Origin: Thelephora terrestris
Lineage: Eukaryota; Basidiomycota; Agaricomycetes; Thelephorales; Thelephoraceae
Assembly (NCBI GenBank): GCA_015956445.1
Contig: WIUZ02000011.1
Coordinates: 186,001-250,000, forward strand
Direction of reading: 5' to 3'
Length of the DNA stretch: 64,000 nucleotides
A program made the translations under genes and the position numbers. Positions 24,113 through 36,400 of the stretch are shown in pieces (the stretch's first letter is position 1; the number at the start of each line of letters is the position of its first letter). Under the pieces are notes generated by a model. The model saw only the letters and a list, made by a program, of their open reading frames with translations. It made no database searches and was not told the origin of the DNA.

Positions 24113-24262
24113 CCTGACTTAACCCAACCTAACCTAACCTTATCTGACCTGAACCTACACCTAACCTAACCTAACCTAACCTAACCTAACCTAACCTAAC
24201 CTAACCTATACCTAAACTAACCTATACCTATACTAACCTATACCTAACCTAACCTGGTATGG
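24113..24262. repeat. Telomere-like (CCTAA)n array, left arm
   Basis: Perfect CCTAACCTAA runs near 24164-24205, flanked by degenerate CCTAACCTATA units. Confidence 0.85.
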
Positions 24263-24904
24263 GCAAACCTAACCTACCTATCATGACCTGTTTCAGCCTA
24301 ATGTCATGTATGCCAGCCAAGACTAACTTCACCCAGTTGCAAACATATGACTTGGGTCACAGGACCATAAAGCAAACTGCAGTCCCCTCACTCTGTGCCC
24401 AACCATCCGATAAGCCAACAGACGCACATATATATCATCAGCAACCCAGCATCATGCTTATCACCCATGTTCAACCACAAACCACTCTCACCCTTTGTTC
24501 TGTGCCATCTCACAGACAAACCACAACTCAAGTTCATCCACCTCCTTGGGCCCACAAGCAAGTGGACTACAAACATATGGTTTATAGACTTATAACATAT
24601 TCCACACAAGGATGAATATGGGTGGGTGAGCTAGAGTTATGGTTAGGCTTTGAGATGGCACAGAACAAAGGGTGAGAGTGGTTTGTGGTTGAACATGGGT
24701 GATAAGCATGATGCTGGGTTGCTGATGATATATATGTGCGTCTGTTGGCTTATCGGATGGTTGGGCACAGAGTGAGGGGACTGCAGTTTGCTTTATGGTC
24801 CTGTGACCCAAGTCATATGTTTGCAACTGGGTGAAGTTAGTCTTGGCTGGCATACATGACATTAGGCTGAAACAGGTCATGATAGGTAGGTTAGGTTTGC
24901 CCAT

Positions 24905-25060
24905 ACCAGGTTAGGTTAGGTATAGGTTAGTATAGGTATAGGTTAGTTTAGGTATAGGTTAGGTTAGGTTAGGTTAGGTTAGGTTAGGTTAGGTTAGGTT
25001 AGGTGTAGGTTCAGGTCAGATAAGGTTAGGTTAGGTTGGGTTAAGTCAGGTCAGGTCAGG
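24905..25060. repeat. Telomere-like (TTAGG)n array, right arm
   Basis: Inverted partner of 24113-24262. Confidence 0.85.
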
Positions 25061-25374
25061 TTAGGGGTAGATTTGGGATTAGACCAGGTTTAGGATTAGG
25101 TTAGGCTTAGGTTCATGGGTCAAGTTTACATTGGCTCAGGTTAGATTGAGGATTAGGTTGTGGCTATTATCAGGTTAAGTTTAGTTTCCATTAGGTTAGA
25201 GCCACAAACTGATATATGGTCTATCATGCATACAAACAGAGTCTAATTTTTTCAAATTCACACAGCTAATGGTTGATTTATAAAGTATCTCCTTTCCTGG
25301 AATAGTGATATAGTCCATGGGACATGGAGAAAGGACACCATTCTGCAACTGATGCCCCATGGGCACAAGATGCT

Positions 25375-26400
25375 GTTGTACAACCCATGGTGCATGGGAA
25401 TTGGATAGTGATGTACAACCCATGGGGCATGGGAATTGGATAGCATTGTACAACCCATGGGGAATGGAAAATAGATAGTGTTGTACAACCCATGCCCCAT
25501 GGGGAAAGGATAGTGTTGTACAACCCATGACCCATGGGGAACAGATAGTGTTGTACAACCCATGGGGCATGGAGAATGGATAGTGTTGTACAACCCATGA
25601 CCCATGGGGAATGGATAGTGTTGTACAACCCATGACCCATGGGGAACGGATAGTGTTGTACAACCCATGGGGCATGGGAATCGGATAGCGTTGTACAACC
25701 CATGGGGCATGGGAAATGGATAGCGTTGTACAACCCATGCCCCATGGAGAAAGGATAGCGTTGTACAACCCATGGGGCATGGGAATTGGATAGTGTTGTA
25801 CAACCCATGGGGCATGGAGAATGGATAGTGTTGTACAACCCATGCCCCATGGAGAAAGGATAGCGTTGTACAACCCATGACCCATGGGGAACAGATAGTG
25901 TTGTACAACCCATGGGGCATGGGAAATGGATAGTGTTGTACAACCCATGGGGCATGGGAAATAGATAGTGTTGTACAACCCATGACCCATGGGAAATGGA
26001 TAGTGTTGTACAACCCATGCCCCATGGAGAATGGATAGCGTTGTACAACCCATGCCCCATGGAGAATGGATAGTGTTGTACAACCCATGACCCATGGGGT
26101 ATGGATAGTGTTGTACAACCCATGGGGCATGGGAATCGGATAGCGTTGTACAACCCATGCCCCATGGAGAATGGATAGCGTTGTACAACCCATGACCCAT
26201 GGGGAACAGATAGCATTGTACAACCCATGGGGCATGGGAATTGGATAGTGTTGTACAACCCATGGGGCATGGGAATTGGATAGCGTTGTACAAACCATGC
26301 CCCATGGGGAAAGGATAGCATTGTACAACCCATGAGGCATGGGGAAGGGATAGTGTTGTACAACCCATGGGGCATGGGCAACGGATACTTTTCCATTACC
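25375..26400. repeat. 35-bp satellite, right arm
   Basis: About 30 copies of the inverted unit. Core orientation and the GGG/GGT core variant change from copy to copy. The 380-390 codon frames here are artefacts of the repeat. Confidence 0.9.
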
Positions 26401-26798
26401 CATGGGTCATGGGTTGTACAATGGTATCTTTTCTCCATGGGTCATGGGTTGTACAACGCGTTGTACAACGTTGCATGGCCCATGACCCATGGAGAATTGT
26501 CACAATGTATGGTCCATGACCCATGGAGAAAAGATAGCTGAAGGGGCTCGATCTCCGGGATGGACGTTTGATGACCATGAGGCCTGCCGTAGATAGAGTC
26601 GACTTTTGAGGACGTTGTATAAGCATTGTATAGCCAGTTGTTCCGTATTGCCGTGAATGTATGCGCGTTTGTGTGTTTTGAATGATGGATGTGAAGGATA
26701 AGGAATGTGAAGCATTCAAAACATAAGAAATGGTAAGAAGAGTTCGAAGAAAGAGCGTGTTATAAAAAGTTTAAAAATACCATGTTCCTGACAACTAC

Positions 26799-27393
26799 TT
26801 TCTCCACGAAGGTAGCCTCTTTCGGATCAGTCGGGATCCCCTCAGCTTGTCCCAAAGCCTAGTGAACGCCTCGAGCTTGTTCGCTATGCTCACAATGTTC
26901 TAGGACACAAGGGTATCTTCGCGACGACTCAGTCTCTCTCAGTCCGATTCTGGTGGCCCGAGCTTGCCAAGGACGTCCGCTGGTATACTAGGACTTGCCA
27001 CGAGTGTCAGGTGCGACAGACCAAGTACTTTCACATCCCTCCTATCGTCCCGCCTGTCCCCTCGCTCTTCCGCAAGGCTCACATGGATACCTTCCTCATG
27101 CCTCGCGTCGGGAACTATCGCTATGTGGTCCATGCCCGCTGCGTGATGAGTTCTTGGCCTGAGGGATGTGCTACCACTGCGGACTCTGCCAAGGTCATCT
27201 CGACGTTCATCTTCCAGGACATCCTCTGCCGTTGGGGCGGTCTCGACGAGATTGTCACCGACAACGCTACTCCCTACATCGCCGCTGTTGATATGCTTGG
27301 AGAACAGTATGGGATCCGACACATTAGGATCTCAGGCTACAACTCTCAGGCTAATGGGATCGTTGAGTCGAAGCATTTTGACGTTCGCGAGGC
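26799..27393 (+). pseudogene. G1: integrase zinc-binding region and catalytic core
   Basis: The H-H-C-C region is visible (HKGIFATTQSLSVRFWWPEL, then TCHECQVRQ), followed by the core with AHMDTF and VTDNATPY, and YNSQANGIVE. It is cut at 27393 by the palindrome, which duplicated CGCGAGGC, and resumes at 31247. Confidence 0.75.
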
Positions 27394-28440
27394 CAGTAGT
27401 CCTTATTAAAAACATTAATGTTTTAGGAGTTTTTGTCGCAAATTTGAATGATTTTTCTCATGAGTTTTTGAATGGCCTGAGGGGGGATATTTTACTCATA
27501 AAGTTTTAATGGAAATTATGGGGGGGACTGGGACCCAGCTTACTGGGCACTGGTGCTCCCAATTAGGCAGGTGCCGACAGTGTGGGTGGCCCGGGGGAGT
27601 GGATTGCTTATATAATAAAAATTGAAAAATTCAGGGAAATTCCAGAAAATTCTGAAAAAATTCCCACGGGTGTCAGGGAGGGCAGAAAATAAAAAATGGA
27701 CTGTGGGAATTTCCGATCAAAATTTCCCAAAAAGGAAATTTTTGATGGCTTACATAAGCAACTCAAAAATGATTTTGATATTGAATTTCCTTTTTGGGAA
27801 ATTTTGATGGCTGACATAAGCAGGTCATGTGACTGAAAAAAGTGGGTGTTGCTTATGTAATCAGGTCATGTGACCGACCAAAAAAGGAAACTTTTGATGG
27901 CTTACATAAGCGTCTCAAAAATGCTTTTGGAGGGGTCTTTCCTAAAAAGGAAATTCCTTTTTAGGAAATATTTGATGGATTACCAAAAAAGGAAATTTTG
28001 ATGGCTTACATAAGCAACTCAAAAATTATTTTGGCAAAAATTACCAAAAAAGGAAATTCCCTAAAAAGGAAATTATATGCTAGAAAATTCGGAAAAATGC
28101 CAGAAAAATCCTAAAAAATACTGAAAAAATTCCCACACGTCTAGAAAGTGCCCAAAATGGTAAATTATTCCCAGAAGTATTCAAAAAATTGTTTTTCTGG
28201 CTGGAAAAATCAGGAAAAAATTCCAAAAAAATTCCAAAAATTCCAGAGTATAGATAAATATTTTATAAAAATTATTTCAATTTTTTTGGTCCATTGAATA
28301 GCCCATAATTTCAATATTAATATATTTTTTGCCCAAAAAATTCAGAAAAATCCCAAAAAATTTGATAAAATAGTGAAATACAAATATATCTGTAATATTC
28401 ATTATATCATGAAGTACAGACCAGTTTGTGGTCATAAACT

Positions 28441-28800
28441 AGCCCTAAACCTAGTCCTGGACCTAACCTAACCTAACCTAGCCTAACCCTAACCCTAACC
28501 CTAACCCTAACCTAGACCTAAACCTCCACCTAACCTAAACCTAAACCTAACCTAACCTAACCTAACCTAACCTAACCTAAAACTAACCTAACCTAACCTA
28601 ACCTAACCTAACCTAACCCTGACTTAACCTAACCTAACCTAACCTAAACCTAACCTAACCTAACCTAACCTAACCTAACCTAACCCCAAACCTAACCTGC
28701 CCTAAACCCAGCCTGCCCCAAACCTATCCTAGCACCAAACCTAAACCTAAACCTAAACCTAAACCTAAACCTAAACCTAACCTGCCCTAAACCTAACTCT
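28441..28800. repeat. Telomere-like array, left arm, with canonical CCCTAA units
   Basis: CCTAA and CCTAAA units predominate, but 28485-28513 has four or so exact CCCTAA units, the standard fungal telomere repeat. Confidence 0.85.
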
Positions 28801-28820
28801 GACCTGGCCTAGTTCAGCCT

Positions 28821-28851
<31 letters not shown>

Positions 28852-29846
28852 TCTTATTCTGTCTTACCTACCCTAGACCCAACCTAACCTGACATAGTCA
28901 ACTTAACCTGGTCCACCACAGATCACCCAACCTAACCTAAAGTGGTCTACCTGACCTAGACTGATGCAACTTGAGTTTATTCTTCTAATCAGCTGTTATC
29001 TTATCCGGCCTTAATCTAAATACCGTAGCTAACCAACATCTAACCCAACCTCACCTGGCTCACCAGCAAGTAGCTGGGCTACAGGAACACACCGTGAGCT
29101 GCACCATCCCATATCCTGTATCCAACTGTCACTCAAACACAAGAACTGTGGTGGACCTACAAGTTAGTGGACCCATAAGCCCACAGACCCACAAGTATAG
29201 GCTGTTCACTCAGTGGAAACATCTGTTATCCACCCTCACCCACGCACCACCCTCACTCTGTGTTCTGTGCCAGACTGCAACTTCACCACAGCTCATGTTC
29301 AGCCACCTAGCTAAACCCATGTACAATCAGGTCTACAAATCCATGGATCCATAACCAGTAGTCTATCACCCTGACTTGCAGGTTCAGCCAGGTGGCTGAA
29401 CATAAGCTGTGGTGAAGTTGCAGTCTGGCACAGAACACAGAGTGAGGGTGGTGCGTGGGTGAGGGTGGATAACAGATGTTTCCACTGAGTGAACAGCCTA
29501 TACTTGTGGGTCTGTGGGCTTATGGGTCCACTAACTTGTAGGTCCACCACAGTTCTTGTGTTTGAGTGACAGTTGGATACAGGATATGGGATGGTGCAGC
29601 TCACGGTGTGTTCCTGTAGCCCAGCTACTTGCTGGTGAGCCAGGTGAGGTTGGGTTAGATGTTGGTTAGCTACGGTATTTAGATTAAGGCCGGATAAGAT
29701 AACAGCTGATTAGAAGAATAAACTCAAGTTGCATCAGTCTAGGTCAGGTAGACCACTTTAGGTTAGGTTGGGTGATCTGTGGTGGACCAGGTTAAGTTGA
29801 CTATGTCAGGTTAGGTTGGGTCTAGGGTAGGTAAGACAGAATAAGA

Positions 29847-29877
<31 letters not shown>

Positions 29878-29909
29878 AGGCTGAACTAGGCCAGGTCAGA
29901 GTTAGGTTT

Positions 29910-30195
29910 AGGGCAGGTTAGGTTTAGGTTTAGGTTTAGGTTTAGGTTTAGGTTTAGGTTTGGTGCTAGGATAGGTTTGGGGCAGGCTGGGTTTAGGGCA
30001 GGTTAGGTTTGGGGTTAGGTTAGGTTAGGTTAGGTTAGGTTAGGTTAGGTTTAGGTTAGGTTAGGTTAGGTTAGGTTAGGTTAGGTTTAGGTTTAGGTTA
30101 GGTGGAGGTTTAGGTCTAGGTTAGGGTTAGGGTTAGGGTTAGGGTTAGGCTAGGTTAGGTTAGGTTAGGTCCAGGACTAGGTTTAGGGCTAGTTT
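29910..30195. repeat. Telomere-like array, right arm
   Basis: Inverted partner of 28441-28800, including the TTAGGG units near 30122-30148. Confidence 0.85.
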
Positions 30196-31246
30196 ATGAC
30201 CACAAACTGGTCTGTACTTCATGATATAATGAATATTACAGATATATTTGTATTTCACTATTTTTATCAAATTTTTTGGGATTTTTCTGAATTTTTTGGG
30301 CAAAAAATATATTAATATTGAAATTATGGGCTATTCAATGGACCAAAAAAATTGAAATAATTTTTATAAAATATTTATCTATACTCTGGAATTTTTGGAA
30401 TTTTTTTGGAATTTTTTCCTGATTTTTCCAGCCAGAAAAACAATTTTTTGAATACTTCTGGGAATAATTTACCATTTTGGGCACTTTCTAGACGTGTGGG
30501 AATTTTTTCAGTATTTTTTAGGATTTTTCTGGCATTTTTCCGAATTTTCTAGCATATAATTTCCTTTTTAGGGAATTTCCTTTTTTGGTAATTTTTGCCA
30601 AAATAATTTTTGAGTTGCTTATGTAAGCCATCAAAATTTCCTTTTTTGGTAATCCATCAAATATTTCCTAAAAAGGAATTTCCTTTTTAGGAAAGACCCC
30701 TCCAAAAGCATTTTTGAGACGCTTATGTAAGCCATCAAAAGTTTCCTTTTTTGGTCGGTCACATGACCTGATTACATAAGCAACACCCACTTTTTTCAGT
30801 CACATGACCTGCTTATGTCAGCCATCAAAATTTCCCAAAAAGGAAATTCAATATCAAAATCATTTTTGAGTTGCTTATGTAAGCCATCAAAAATTTCCTT
30901 TTTGGGAAATTTTGATCGGAAATTCCCACAGTCCATTTTTTATTTTCTGCCCTCCCTGACACCCGTGGGAATTTTTTCAGAATTTTCTGGAATTTCCCTG
31001 AATTTTTCAATTTTTATTATATAAGCAATCCACTCCCCCGGGCCACCCACACTGTCGGCACCTGCCTAATTGGGAGCACCAGTGCCCAGTAAGCTGGGTC
31101 CCAGTCCCCCCCATAATTTCCATTAAAACTTTATGAGTAAAATATCCCCCCTCAGGCCATTCAAAAACTCATGAGAAAAATCATTCAAATTTGCGACAAA
31201 AACTCCTAAAACATTAATGTTTTTAATAAGGACTACTGCGCGAGGC

Positions 31247-31925
31247 TATCATGAAGACTTGTCAAGGCAACGAGGCCAAGTGGCGCGAGGTTCTCCCACA
31301 GGTTTTCTGGGCTGAGCGCGTTACGATCCGCAAGGCGACTGGCTACTCCCCCTACTTCCTGGCTCACGGTGTCCACCCACTCCTACCATTTGACATCACC
31401 GAAGCCACCTACCTAGCCCCTACCCAGGACTTTGGCATCACTACTGAGGAGTTAGTCGCGCTTCGTGCTCAGCAGCTCGCGAAACGTCCCAAGGATCTCA
31501 AAGACATGTGTCAGAGGGTTGCGAAGTCTCGTCGGAAGAATCTGGAGCAGTTTGAACTGCACCATGGTTCCCGCATCGTCGATTTTGACTTCGAGTCCGG
31601 AGCTTTGGTTCTGGTGCGCAACACTCGTGTCGAGGAGTCCTTGAACAGGAAGACCAAGCCTCGCTATCTCGGTCCGATGGTCGTGGTGCGCAAGACGAAG
31701 GGGACATCATATATTGTGGCCAAACTTGATGGAGCTCAGTCTCAGCTTCGTGTCGCCGGCTTCCGACTCATTCCCTACTTCCCACGCACAGCTACCGATA
31801 TCCCGCTGGTCTCTGATCTGGATGATGATGAGGATTTCACTTGGGATGATCCCGAGGATGTCCGCTACCTTTCTTCCCTTCCCGACGACCATTCCTATGT
31901 TTCCCTATCCCCTCCTTCCCTTTGA
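31247..31925 (+). pseudogene. G1: integrase end with GPY-type C-terminal domain
   Basis: ATGYSPYFLAHGVHPLLPF is the usual end of the catalytic core in fungal gypsy integrases. RYLGPMVVVRKTKGTSYIV marks the small C-terminal domain. An acidic tail follows (SDLDDDEDFTWDD). There is no chromodomain. Confidence 0.75.
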
Positions 31926-32292
31926 TTAGCACATCCTATCCCTATGTTACGCTATTCCCCTTCCATCCATCCCGACTCACTGTTATGCCTTTATATCATC
32001 CACTTCTACGTCCTGCCCATATTGTTCTTGTCCACGGACTATCCCTCATTGCTTCTTGCTTCATTTATTCGTTCACTCTTCCTATCTACACGATTTACTC
32101 TTTCATTTGGACTTTACTATTGGACACTCCCTATATCCACAAAGCACCTCTTCTAGTTAGATTTCCTTTTGTTCCACACTCCCTCTATCCCGACTTTTCC
32201 CTCTTTCTCGCTATCCCTTTCTCTTGGCCTCCCGAGTTTCTATCAGAAGTCCCAAGGAGACTCTTCTTGCGCCTCAAGACAACTGAGGACGG
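31926..32292 (+). other. G1: 3' region after integrase
   Basis: Pyrimidine-rich, no gene. It ends at the ACGG target site (32289-32292) of the G2 insertion and should resume at 57910. Confidence 0.5.
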
Positions 32293-33306
32293 TGTCGGAC
32301 CCCTGGATTAATCATGATTTATTTACTATTTTTCGCACAATTAATAGTGTACTTACAGCCCAAGCAGGAATATTTTATGGATAATTGTTTATTCATTTGA
32401 TAAGATAAGGACAATAGATAAGATAAGAGATAAGATAAGCCTGGAAAATCATGGAAAATCATGGAATTCCTTGGAGCCTACTGGAGAACACTGGAACGTA
32501 TTAGAAGGTAATGGAACATTCTAGAAGGTGACGGAATGTCACAGATGTGACCATTGGTCACCCAAAAGAACAAGACGGAATGCCATGGAACATGATGGAA
32601 TGTTATGGAATAATGTGGAATGCGTTGGAATGTTCTGGGACATTCTCCTGTAAATTAGTATATATAGACCTCAACCACACTTCTAAGGGACAGTCAGTTC
32701 ACCCCACCAGGACAGCAGCTCACCCACTACTCAGGGAGAATCACCAACAGCTCAGTCTTCACCTAGGCGTCATCCGTAGCAAGTTTAAGGTATCTGACAT
32801 ACCTCTATAAGCTCTACGACATATCTTGTCACTTTTACGACATATCAAGCACAGCCTCAGGTATAAGTGTACACCTTTCTTATTTGGTTTAGCTTCATGA
32901 CACAGCCTCAACACAGCTTTAGGTACAGCCTAAGGACAGGACTATTACACAGCCTCAAGCACAGCCTCAAGGCCCATCCTTGAGTCAGGAACTCCATTCC
33001 TATCAGAACATAGATTCCCACGGTGAAGTTAGGTGTCTAATCAGAGTGTACAGAGCCCCTGAGTGATAACATTACTGATTCCCTAGAATAATTACTGAGG
33101 GACACACTACTAGTAGATCCCCAGCGAACTCATCAGGACCAAGAGCCGGAAAGAGGAACCCCGCTCTACCCTGTGGAGTTGTTAGTCGAGTTCATTGACT
33201 AATCAACCAGCCTGCTTGGTTTCTATACTCTAGTCTCTAAGCAAACCAAAGGGTGTTAGTTATCTTCCGTATAGGAAATAACACTACACTCCCCACGAAC
33301 CCGACA
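32293..33306 (+). repeat. G2 5' LTR
   Basis: TG..CA ends with inverted TGTCGG/CCGACA tips. It holds GATAAG repeats (about 32398-32440), many TGGAA units, a heat-shock-type element, a TATA box and a downstream CAGCCTCA-type repeat (32850-32975). Confidence 0.95.
32398..32666 (+). promoter_or_regulatory. G2 LTR promoter: GATAAG cluster, heat-shock-type element, TATA
   Basis: Five or so GATAAG sites stand at the start. A perfect three-unit nGAAnnTTCnnGAAn site (GAACATTCTAGAA, 32514-32526) and GGAATGTTCTGGGACATTCT (32625-32644) lie 20-150 bp before TATATA (32660-32665). The pattern is that of stress- and GATA-factor-driven promoters; the use of these sites is inferred. Confidence 0.5.
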
Positions 33307-33308
33307 AC

Positions 33309-33326
33309 TGGAGCCCACGGCGAGGG
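33309..33326 (+). promoter_or_regulatory. G2 primer-binding site
   Basis: TGGAGCCCACGGCGAGGG begins two bases after the LTR. TGG complements a tRNA CCA end. The tRNA was not identified. Confidence 0.45.
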
Positions 33327-33412
33327 ATTCCAGTAAACAAACCCACATCACCCAGGACATCTCATTCACCATTAGACCCTCTTCTACCCTTAATCCCCAC
33401 CCCACTCACAGT

Positions 33413-36400
33413 ATGACTCGTCTATCAGAGTCAGAAAACGAACACTCCCCCATCTTCAGGAATGAAGATCGACACTACTCTGGTTCCTATTTGGAACTGC
33501 CCTCCCCCAACAGATCAAGAGCACCCCGAACCTTTGATGGGGAGCCCCACAGCCTGGAACCTTTCCTGGAGACATATGAGCACCTCTGTGAGCATTACAG
33601 AGTGACCTCATCCAGAGAGAAGTACCAAGGGCTTATTAGATATTGCAGTGATAAGGTAGCTCGGAAGCTCCGGAGTTTGCCTTCCCATGCTGAGAGAGAT
33701 TACCACGATCTCTTGAAGGATTTGGAGTACTACTTTGGAGTCAAAGAAGTATGTCTGAACATGGGAAAAATCGATGGATTCACAGCCAAATGGAGACAAC
33801 GCAAGATGCGTACCTTGGATGAGTTTAAGAAATATCAGCTAGAATTCTGGAAGCTGGTTGGCCTAGCCAAAGAAAGGAAGAGGATCTCCAACCGAGAGGT
33901 TCGCAGATATTTCTGGGAAGGACTGAATTCCTCGTTCAGAAGACAGGCAGAATCTCATATGAGGATGGTGAACCCTGAGTTGGATGTTACCATCCCATTT
34001 GAAATATCTGACATAGAGAAGGCGGCTAACTCAGTCCTCAACCCCAACAGGTTTGACCAGCATCTCACTACAAGGACTAGGTACGATTCCTCGGACTCTG
34101 AATCTGACTCAGATGAGGATGATGATGAGAAGGAGAAGAAGCACGGATACAGTTCTGGAGATGAGTCAGACCATGACGTAAAACCCCTTACACAACAGAA
34201 GTCACCCATCACCCCACCCAAGACACCTCCCAGGACCAAGAAGGGCAAAGGGAAAGATGACAAGGAACTTAACAAGCTAGTTGAAAGCATGAGTGGGCTG
34301 AAACTCAACGAACCAGACTACCTAGTAAAGTACGTCAATCTTGTCAGGAACTACCCAGAGCTCAAAGGCATAATAGAGGCCCCAGTTCAACAAGGCCCAA
34401 GCAGATCCTCTTGGCAAGGTGGAACATTCCAGAGAGACCCTCCTCCCCATCAGAGATTCAACAACCCTCCCCGTCAACAATTCAATTCCCCTTCCCAACA
34501 ACGAACCAATCCCAATCCTCAGCAACCAAGTAAACCCCCTCAGAAGAGTTTTGCTCTGGGAACAGGAGCCAATGCAATTGGGATTAGTATTACCTGTTAT
34601 GGTTGTGGACAGCCAGGGCACCATATCAGGTATTGTGAGGAAGTGAACAAGCTAATCCAGCAAGGGAAAGTTGTGAGAGAACCAAACAGTGGAAGACTCC
34701 AACGACCTGACGGCTCACGAATAATCCGGGCTCAAGAAGAAACTTGGGTGCAGGCAATCCAGCGTGAGGTAGCAGAAGTTCATTTCACACAAATTGGGAC
34801 ATATGAACATGATGAAGACGACGCAGCATGTAATTACATGGAAGTAGAATACGAGGAAGAAGATGCTGGGACAGATGCACAAGAGGAACTAGGATGGGCC
34901 TCTGGGCAGGTAGGAAATTACCAAGCTTATAGCACAATAAGGACAGAACAGGTCAGCAAAGCTCATAGGAAAAACATAGCCCAGGGAGACTTACCTAGCA
35001 GTGTCCAAGGGGTGAAGAAACTCCCCAGGGGTGGCAAAGCAAATGGTCTGGGTAGGAAGGAAGCCCCCATCAAGGTAAGCGTCAATCCTAATGGCCACCA
35101 AGGAAGGAACCCCAAAGGAATGGGAACCATGAACATCAACAAGGGCATAGCTGAGGAGACAGCTGACATACAGGCGGTGCCAATGGACGTCGACAAGACA
35201 ATCCCCATAAAACCCATAAAGAGCACGAGGAAGGAGCCTACGCATCAACCTAAACCCAACATCATCAAAGTCGCTAATACTGGGCCTGTGGGAAGAGACA
35301 GTTCAGAAATAACCAAGGAAATTCTGAGCACCCCAGTTACCCTAACAGTACAGGAGATTGTGAGTAATGCGCCTTCCTTGCGACGAAACCTAGTGAGCGC
35401 CATGAGACCACAGCGTGAGGCTTTGGCCCCAGCTCAGGACAAAACAAGTTTTGTTGGGATTTACGAGGACGATCACTCAGACCCATCTGATGCAGAAATG
35501 TCAGAAGAAGAAGAGGGAGAGGAGGAGGAAGAAGAAGCTTACCTCAGTGAACAGGTAAAAGAACCCCAGATAACGACGGAAAAGGGAGACTTGTTGAAAG
35601 TACCAGTGAGGATAGGAAGAGCATGGATGACTGGAATATTTGACAGTGGATCCCAGCTCAACGTCATCAGTCAGAACTTGGCAGAGAAGGCAGGAATACC
35701 TTGGTTAGACGCTGAACCGCACCAAATTCAATTATTGTCAGTTGATGGTAACCTAACCAGATGTGCAGGAATGGTGCCAATGGCTGAAATAACGATTGAA
35801 ACTGATGATGGACCAATCTTAACCAGGGGAAACTTGTATGTCAATCCTCGAGTCGGATTTCAGCTACTCTTGGGAAGACCCTGGGGACGTAGGAATCGGG
35901 CTCATCTCATTGAAGACAATGAGGGAACAAGAATAGCATTCCGGACCAAGAACGGGTGGCACAACATAACCCCTATCTCTAACCTAAAAAGGCAAGAGAC
36001 CAATACACCACAGACAGAACGGAAGCAAAGTCCGGCCGAAGTCTATGCCATTAGGGAAGCACAGGAAGTACCACAAACGGATGAAGAAGAAGAGGATGAC
36101 AACATAGGAAGCAACGTAGCTCATATTGGAGCCCAGGGCCTAGAAGATAGAGGGAGAGATTTTCCCTACTCACCTGTGGCAATTGGAGAAATGGATCCAC
36201 CAGAACCAGGACAGCGACGAGAAGTAGAAGAGTCTGACAAGGAAGAAGAACAAGGGATGGACGAGTATGAAGTTGGAGCAGCGGAAGAAGAAGAAGCCCA
36301 GGGACCGGAACACCCAGGAAATCAGGCAGAGTTAAATACTCAAATTGAGGAGTCTACCGTTCGGTCGGTTCTACATGAAACACTGATACAAAAGGTGCTA

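Larger units (their letters stand above)
23111..26542. mobile_element. Foldback palindrome with 35-bp satellite and telomere-like arms (3432 bp, 3-bp TSD)
   Basis: The ends are TTCAGCTATCTTTTCTCC, inverted at the other side, with GGG on both flanks (23108-23110 and 26543-26545). Each arm holds a 35-bp satellite, a CTGTTTGT motif (about 23927), a CCTAACC array and unique DNA; the loop is near 24516-24650. The left arm has roughly 18 satellite copies and the right about 30. The same family is found at 39214-41485. No transposase is inside. It lies in the coiled-coil gene of the surrounding TG..CA element. Confidence 0.8.
21244..26610 (+). pseudogene. Coiled-coil protein of the TG..CA element, copy 2, split by a palindrome
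   Basis: Start ATG 21244 (MSFPNNYTYKVANSIST). The first exon ends near 21375, and the next begins near 21475 (LEVVKKVDAERLRETIPHL). The heptad segment (VERLEREVKEAKADV) starts near 21837. The Pro-rich tail starts near 22100 and contains CNCKEGPKLVGQG and CKRSRRRVAHR. The tail is interrupted at 23110 by the 3.4 kb palindrome and its last residues lie near 26546-26610. A short AT-rich stretch (22840-22950) is absent from copy 1. It is broken by the insertion plus small differences. Confidence 0.55.
19869..26793 (-). mobile_element. TG..CA element, copy 2, inverted, enlarged by a nested palindrome
   Basis: It begins TGTCAGGGCCACTCT and ends ATACCATGTTCCTGACA; ACTAC is duplicated (19864-19868 and 26794-26798). 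Without the palindrome at 23111-26542 it is about 3.5 kb, close to copy 1 at 1050-4327, which it matches throughout in inverted orientation. It lies in G1 between RNase H and integrase. The LTR-like promoter end is 19869-21240 and the coiled-coil gene runs on the plus strand. Confidence 0.85.
27394..31238. mobile_element. Foldback palindrome with telomere-like arms (3845 bp, 8-bp TSD)
   Basis: Ends CAGTAGTCCTTATTAAAAAC, inverted at the other side; CGCGAGGC is duplicated (27386-27393 and 31239-31246). The 8-bp duplication and CAG..CTG ends fit the hAT superfamily. The arms (about 1.9 kb, loop about 29310-29390) hold CCCAATTAGGCAGGTGCCGA, many AAAAAGGAAATTTTGATGGC units ending in TTACATAAGC, a CTGTTTGT-like GTTTGTGGTC motif, GATAA-type CTTAT repeats and telomere-like arrays. 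No transposase is inside. It sits in G1's integrase. Confidence 0.85.

Noticed and set aside
25196-26438. Three overlapping frames of 380-390 codons (MGCTTLSLPHASWVVQ...)
   Set aside because: They are translations of the 35-bp satellite, open in all three frames with a 35-residue period; no independent evidence of a protein.
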